DNA from: Acidobacteriaceae bacterium | Lineage (GTDB): Bacteria; Acidobacteriota; Terriglobia; Terriglobales; Acidobacteriaceae | Assembly (NCBI GenBank): GCA_030040175.1 | Contig: JASHUF010000242.1 | Location: 1 to 6,867 of the forward strand | Direction of reading: 5' to 3' | DNA: 6,867 nt | Shown: positions 5,206-6,867 of the stretch, one piece after another | Numbering within the stretch: position 1 is the first letter of the stretch | How the letters are laid out: each line of letters begins with the position of its first letter | The notes under the pieces: model-generated | Told to the model about the DNA's origin: nothing | What the model saw: only the letters and a program-made list of their open reading frames with translations | The model's database searches: none | Translations under genes and position numbers: made by a program

Positions 5206-6606
5206 ATGCAGAGCAGCTATAACGGGCAGGAGTTGCCGAAGAGCGGCGAGCCCATCGATTACAAGAACGGGCAGTTCGCGGTGCCCGACCATCCCATCAT
5301 TCCCTACATTGAAGGCGACGGAACGGGGCGCGATATCTGGAAGGCGTCGCAGCGCGTCTTTGATGCGGCGGTAGAGAAGGCCTTCGGCGGCGAGCGAGCC
5401 ATCCGCTGGTATGAGATCTTTGCCGGCGAAAAGGCCTTCCGCCAGTTCAACAGCTGGCTGCCGGACGACTCCGTGAGCGCGGCACGGGATTTGCGCGTCT
5501 CCATCAAGGGGCCGCTGACGACGCCGGTGGGCGGAGGCATTCGTTCGCTGAACGTGGCGCTCAGGCAGATCCTCGATCTCTACGCCTGCGTGCGGCCGGT
5601 GAAGTATTACCAGGGCGTTCCCAGCCCGGTAAAGCATCCGGAGAAGCTGGACGTGGTGATCTTTCGCGAGAATACGGAAGACGTGTATGCGGGCATCGAG
5701 TTCAAAGAAGGCTCGGAGGACGCGGCTAGGCTGATCGGGTTCCTCAATGACGATCTGCTCAAGGGCGGCAAGAAGAAGGTGAGGGCCGACTCCGGTGTGG
5801 GCATCAAGCCGATCTCGATTTTCGGCACCAAGCGGCTGGTGCGCTATGCCATCCGCCATGCGCTGGAGACGGGGCGAAAGACGGTGACCCTGGTGCACAA
5901 AGGCAACATCCAGAAGTTTACCGAGGGCGCGTTCCGGGAGTGGGGCTACGAGGTGGCGACGCAGGAGTTTCGCGACCAGACGGTGACGGAGCGCGAAAGC
6001 TGGATTCTGGGCAATGTGGAAGCGAATCCGGGGATCTCGATCGAGCAGAATGCGGCGTTGATTGAGCCGGGGCTCGAATTCGCGCCACAGAGCTTTCGCG
6101 ATTCGGTCTGCGCGGAGGTGCGATCGGTTCTGGACGCTATCGGCAAGACGCACGGCAACGGCGCGTGGAAGCAGAAGGTGCTGGTGAACGACCGCATCGC
6201 CGACTCGATCTTCCAGCAGATCATCATCCGGCCGTCGGATTATAGCGTGCTGGCCACGCCGAACCTGAACGGCGACTACATCTCGGACGCGGCGGCGGCG
6301 CAGGTGGGCGGGCTGGGCATTGCGCCGGGCGCAAATATCGGCGACGGCTACGCGGTGTTTGAGGCCACGCACGGCACCGCGCCCAAGTACGCTGACCGGG
6401 ATGTGATCAATCCCGGCTCGGTCATTCTTTCGGGAGTGATGATGCTCGATTTCATTGGCTGGAAGGAAGCCGCGCGCAAGATCGAGAACGCAATGGAGAA
6501 GACCATCCAGCAGAAATTCGTCACCTACGATTTCGAGCGGCAGCTTGCGGGCGCCACCAAGGTGGGAACCAGCGAGTTCGCCACGCGCATGATTGGGAAC
6601 ATGTAA
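5206..6606 (+). CDS. icd: NADP-dependent isocitrate dehydrogenase with cyanobacterial-type insertion
   Basis: A 466-residue dimeric-type ICDH of the TCA cycle; it oxidatively decarboxylates isocitrate to 2-oxoglutarate in the cytoplasm. Substrate residues align with E. coli Icd by eye: Ser114, Asn116, Arg120, Arg130, Arg154 (E. coli Ser113, Asn115, Arg119, Arg129, Arg153), Tyr161, Lys232, and Asp357/Asp361 in [13 protein letters not shown]-specificity positions Lys394, Tyr395, Tyr441 and Arg445 match E. coli Lys344, Tyr345, Tyr391 and Arg395. About 48 extra residues lie between roughly 258 and 320 ([10 protein letters not shown] to [13 protein letters not shown]), as in cyanobacterial enzymes. 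The start is ATG 5206, giving [14 protein letters not shown]. In-frame GTG 5122 and ATG 5158 would add 28 or 16 residues without family similarity. GGGA just upstream is a weak, closely spaced ribosome site. It is followed by mdh in the same direction. Confidence 0.95.
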   Translation: MQSSYNGQELPKSGEPIDYKNGQFAVPDHPIIPYIEGDGTGRDIWKASQRVFDAAVEKAFGGERAIRWYEIFAGEKAFRQFNSWLPDDSVSAARDLRVSIKGPLTTPVGGGIRSLNVALRQILDLYACVRPVKYYQGVPSPVKHPEKLDVVIFRENTEDVYAGIEFKEGSEDAARLIGFLNDDLLKGGKKKVRADSGVGIKPISIFGTKRLVRYAIRHALETGRKTVTLVHKGNIQKFTEGAFREWGYEVATQEFRDQTVTERESWILGNVEANPGISIEQNAALIEPGLEFAPQSFRDSVCAEVRSVLDAIGKTHGNGAWKQKVLVNDRIADSIFQQIIIRPSDYSVLATPNLNGDYISDAAAAQVGGLGIAPGANIGDGYAVFEATHGTAPKYADRDVINPGSVILSGVMMLDFIGWKEAARKIENAMEKTIQQKFVTYDFERQLAGATKVGTSEFATRMIGNM

Positions 6607-6609
6607 AAA

Positions 6610-6735
6610 AGTGGTCAGGGATCAGGGGTCGGAAATACGTTACTTTTTCGATGAGACTTCGCAACCATTTTTCACCATAAGCCTCAGCATCAGGAAGGCG
6701 CCTCATCGAACCGGCGATGATCGCGGTTGACCACT
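6610..6735. repeat. Nested inverted repeats with heptamer units between icd and mdh
   Basis: The outer arms AGTGGTCA (6610-6617) and TGACCACT (6728-6735) are perfect inverses. The inner arms TTCGATGAG (6647-6655) and CTCATCGAA (6702-6710) are also perfect. The left flank reads as three heptamers, GTGGTCA, GGGATCA and GGGGTCG (6611-6631); the right flank has CCACTAA twice (6731-6744), the same unit family inverted. TCATCG (6703-6708) can instead pair with CGATGA (6715-6720), an alternative hairpin. No terminator-like T-tract and no open frame is seen. It could be a small repeat element or a leader of mdh. Confidence 0.6.
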
Positions 6736-6744
6736 AACCACTAA

Positions 6745-6867
<123 letters not shown>

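Noticed and set aside
4915..6372. Minus-strand open frame of 485 codons antisense to icd
   Set aside because: It lies wholly opposite icd and the end of the DUF4252 gene, is rich in Arg/His/Leu, and shows no family motifs. High GC at third codon positions commonly leaves such open shadows.

Overview
The window is ordinary chromosomal DNA from a GC-rich bacterium, most probably an acidobacterium of the Terriglobia (Acidobacteriaceae) type. I infer this from the protein flavours, namely a pyruvoyl arginine decarboxylase, a DUF4252 secreted protein and an Icd with a cyanobacterial-type insertion. The spacers also hold palindromes of a kind I associate with acidobacterial spacers. No rRNA, tRNA, phage, transposase or CRISPR array is visible. 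The taxon call is an inference.

Layout, left to right: (1) the 5' part of a glutaredoxin-like gene on the minus strand, divergent from (2) a DUF985 cupin gene on the plus strand. (3) The cupin gene converges on tadA (minus), with 14 bp between the stops. (4) A 200-bp spacer, about 1130-1329, is built of palindromes and a degenerate direct repeat. (5) aguA, aguB and pdaD lie in tandem on the minus strand, transcribed in the order pdaD, aguB, aguA. (6) A 261-bp divergent spacer follows, with a strong stem-loop. (7) Next comes a secreted DUF4252 protein (plus), (8) a full-length NADP-type isocitrate dehydrogenase gene icd (plus), (9) a spacer with nested inverted repeats, and (10) the first 36 codons of a malate dehydrogenase gene (plus), cut by the window edge.

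Two metabolic units stand out. The pdaD-aguB-aguA cluster encodes a complete route from arginine to putrescine: arginine to agmatine (PdaD), to N-carbamoylputrescine (AguA), to putrescine (AguB). The icd-mdh pair encodes two TCA-cycle dehydrogenases in tandem. The least explained material is between the genes. Two copies of a 33-nt hairpin element lie just 3' of aguB and aguA and differ by a compensatory base pair. A mosaic of further palindromes separates aguA from tadA. A nested inverted repeat with heptamer units separates icd from mdh. I see no new enzyme system; the repeats and the compact polyamine locus are what merit a second look.
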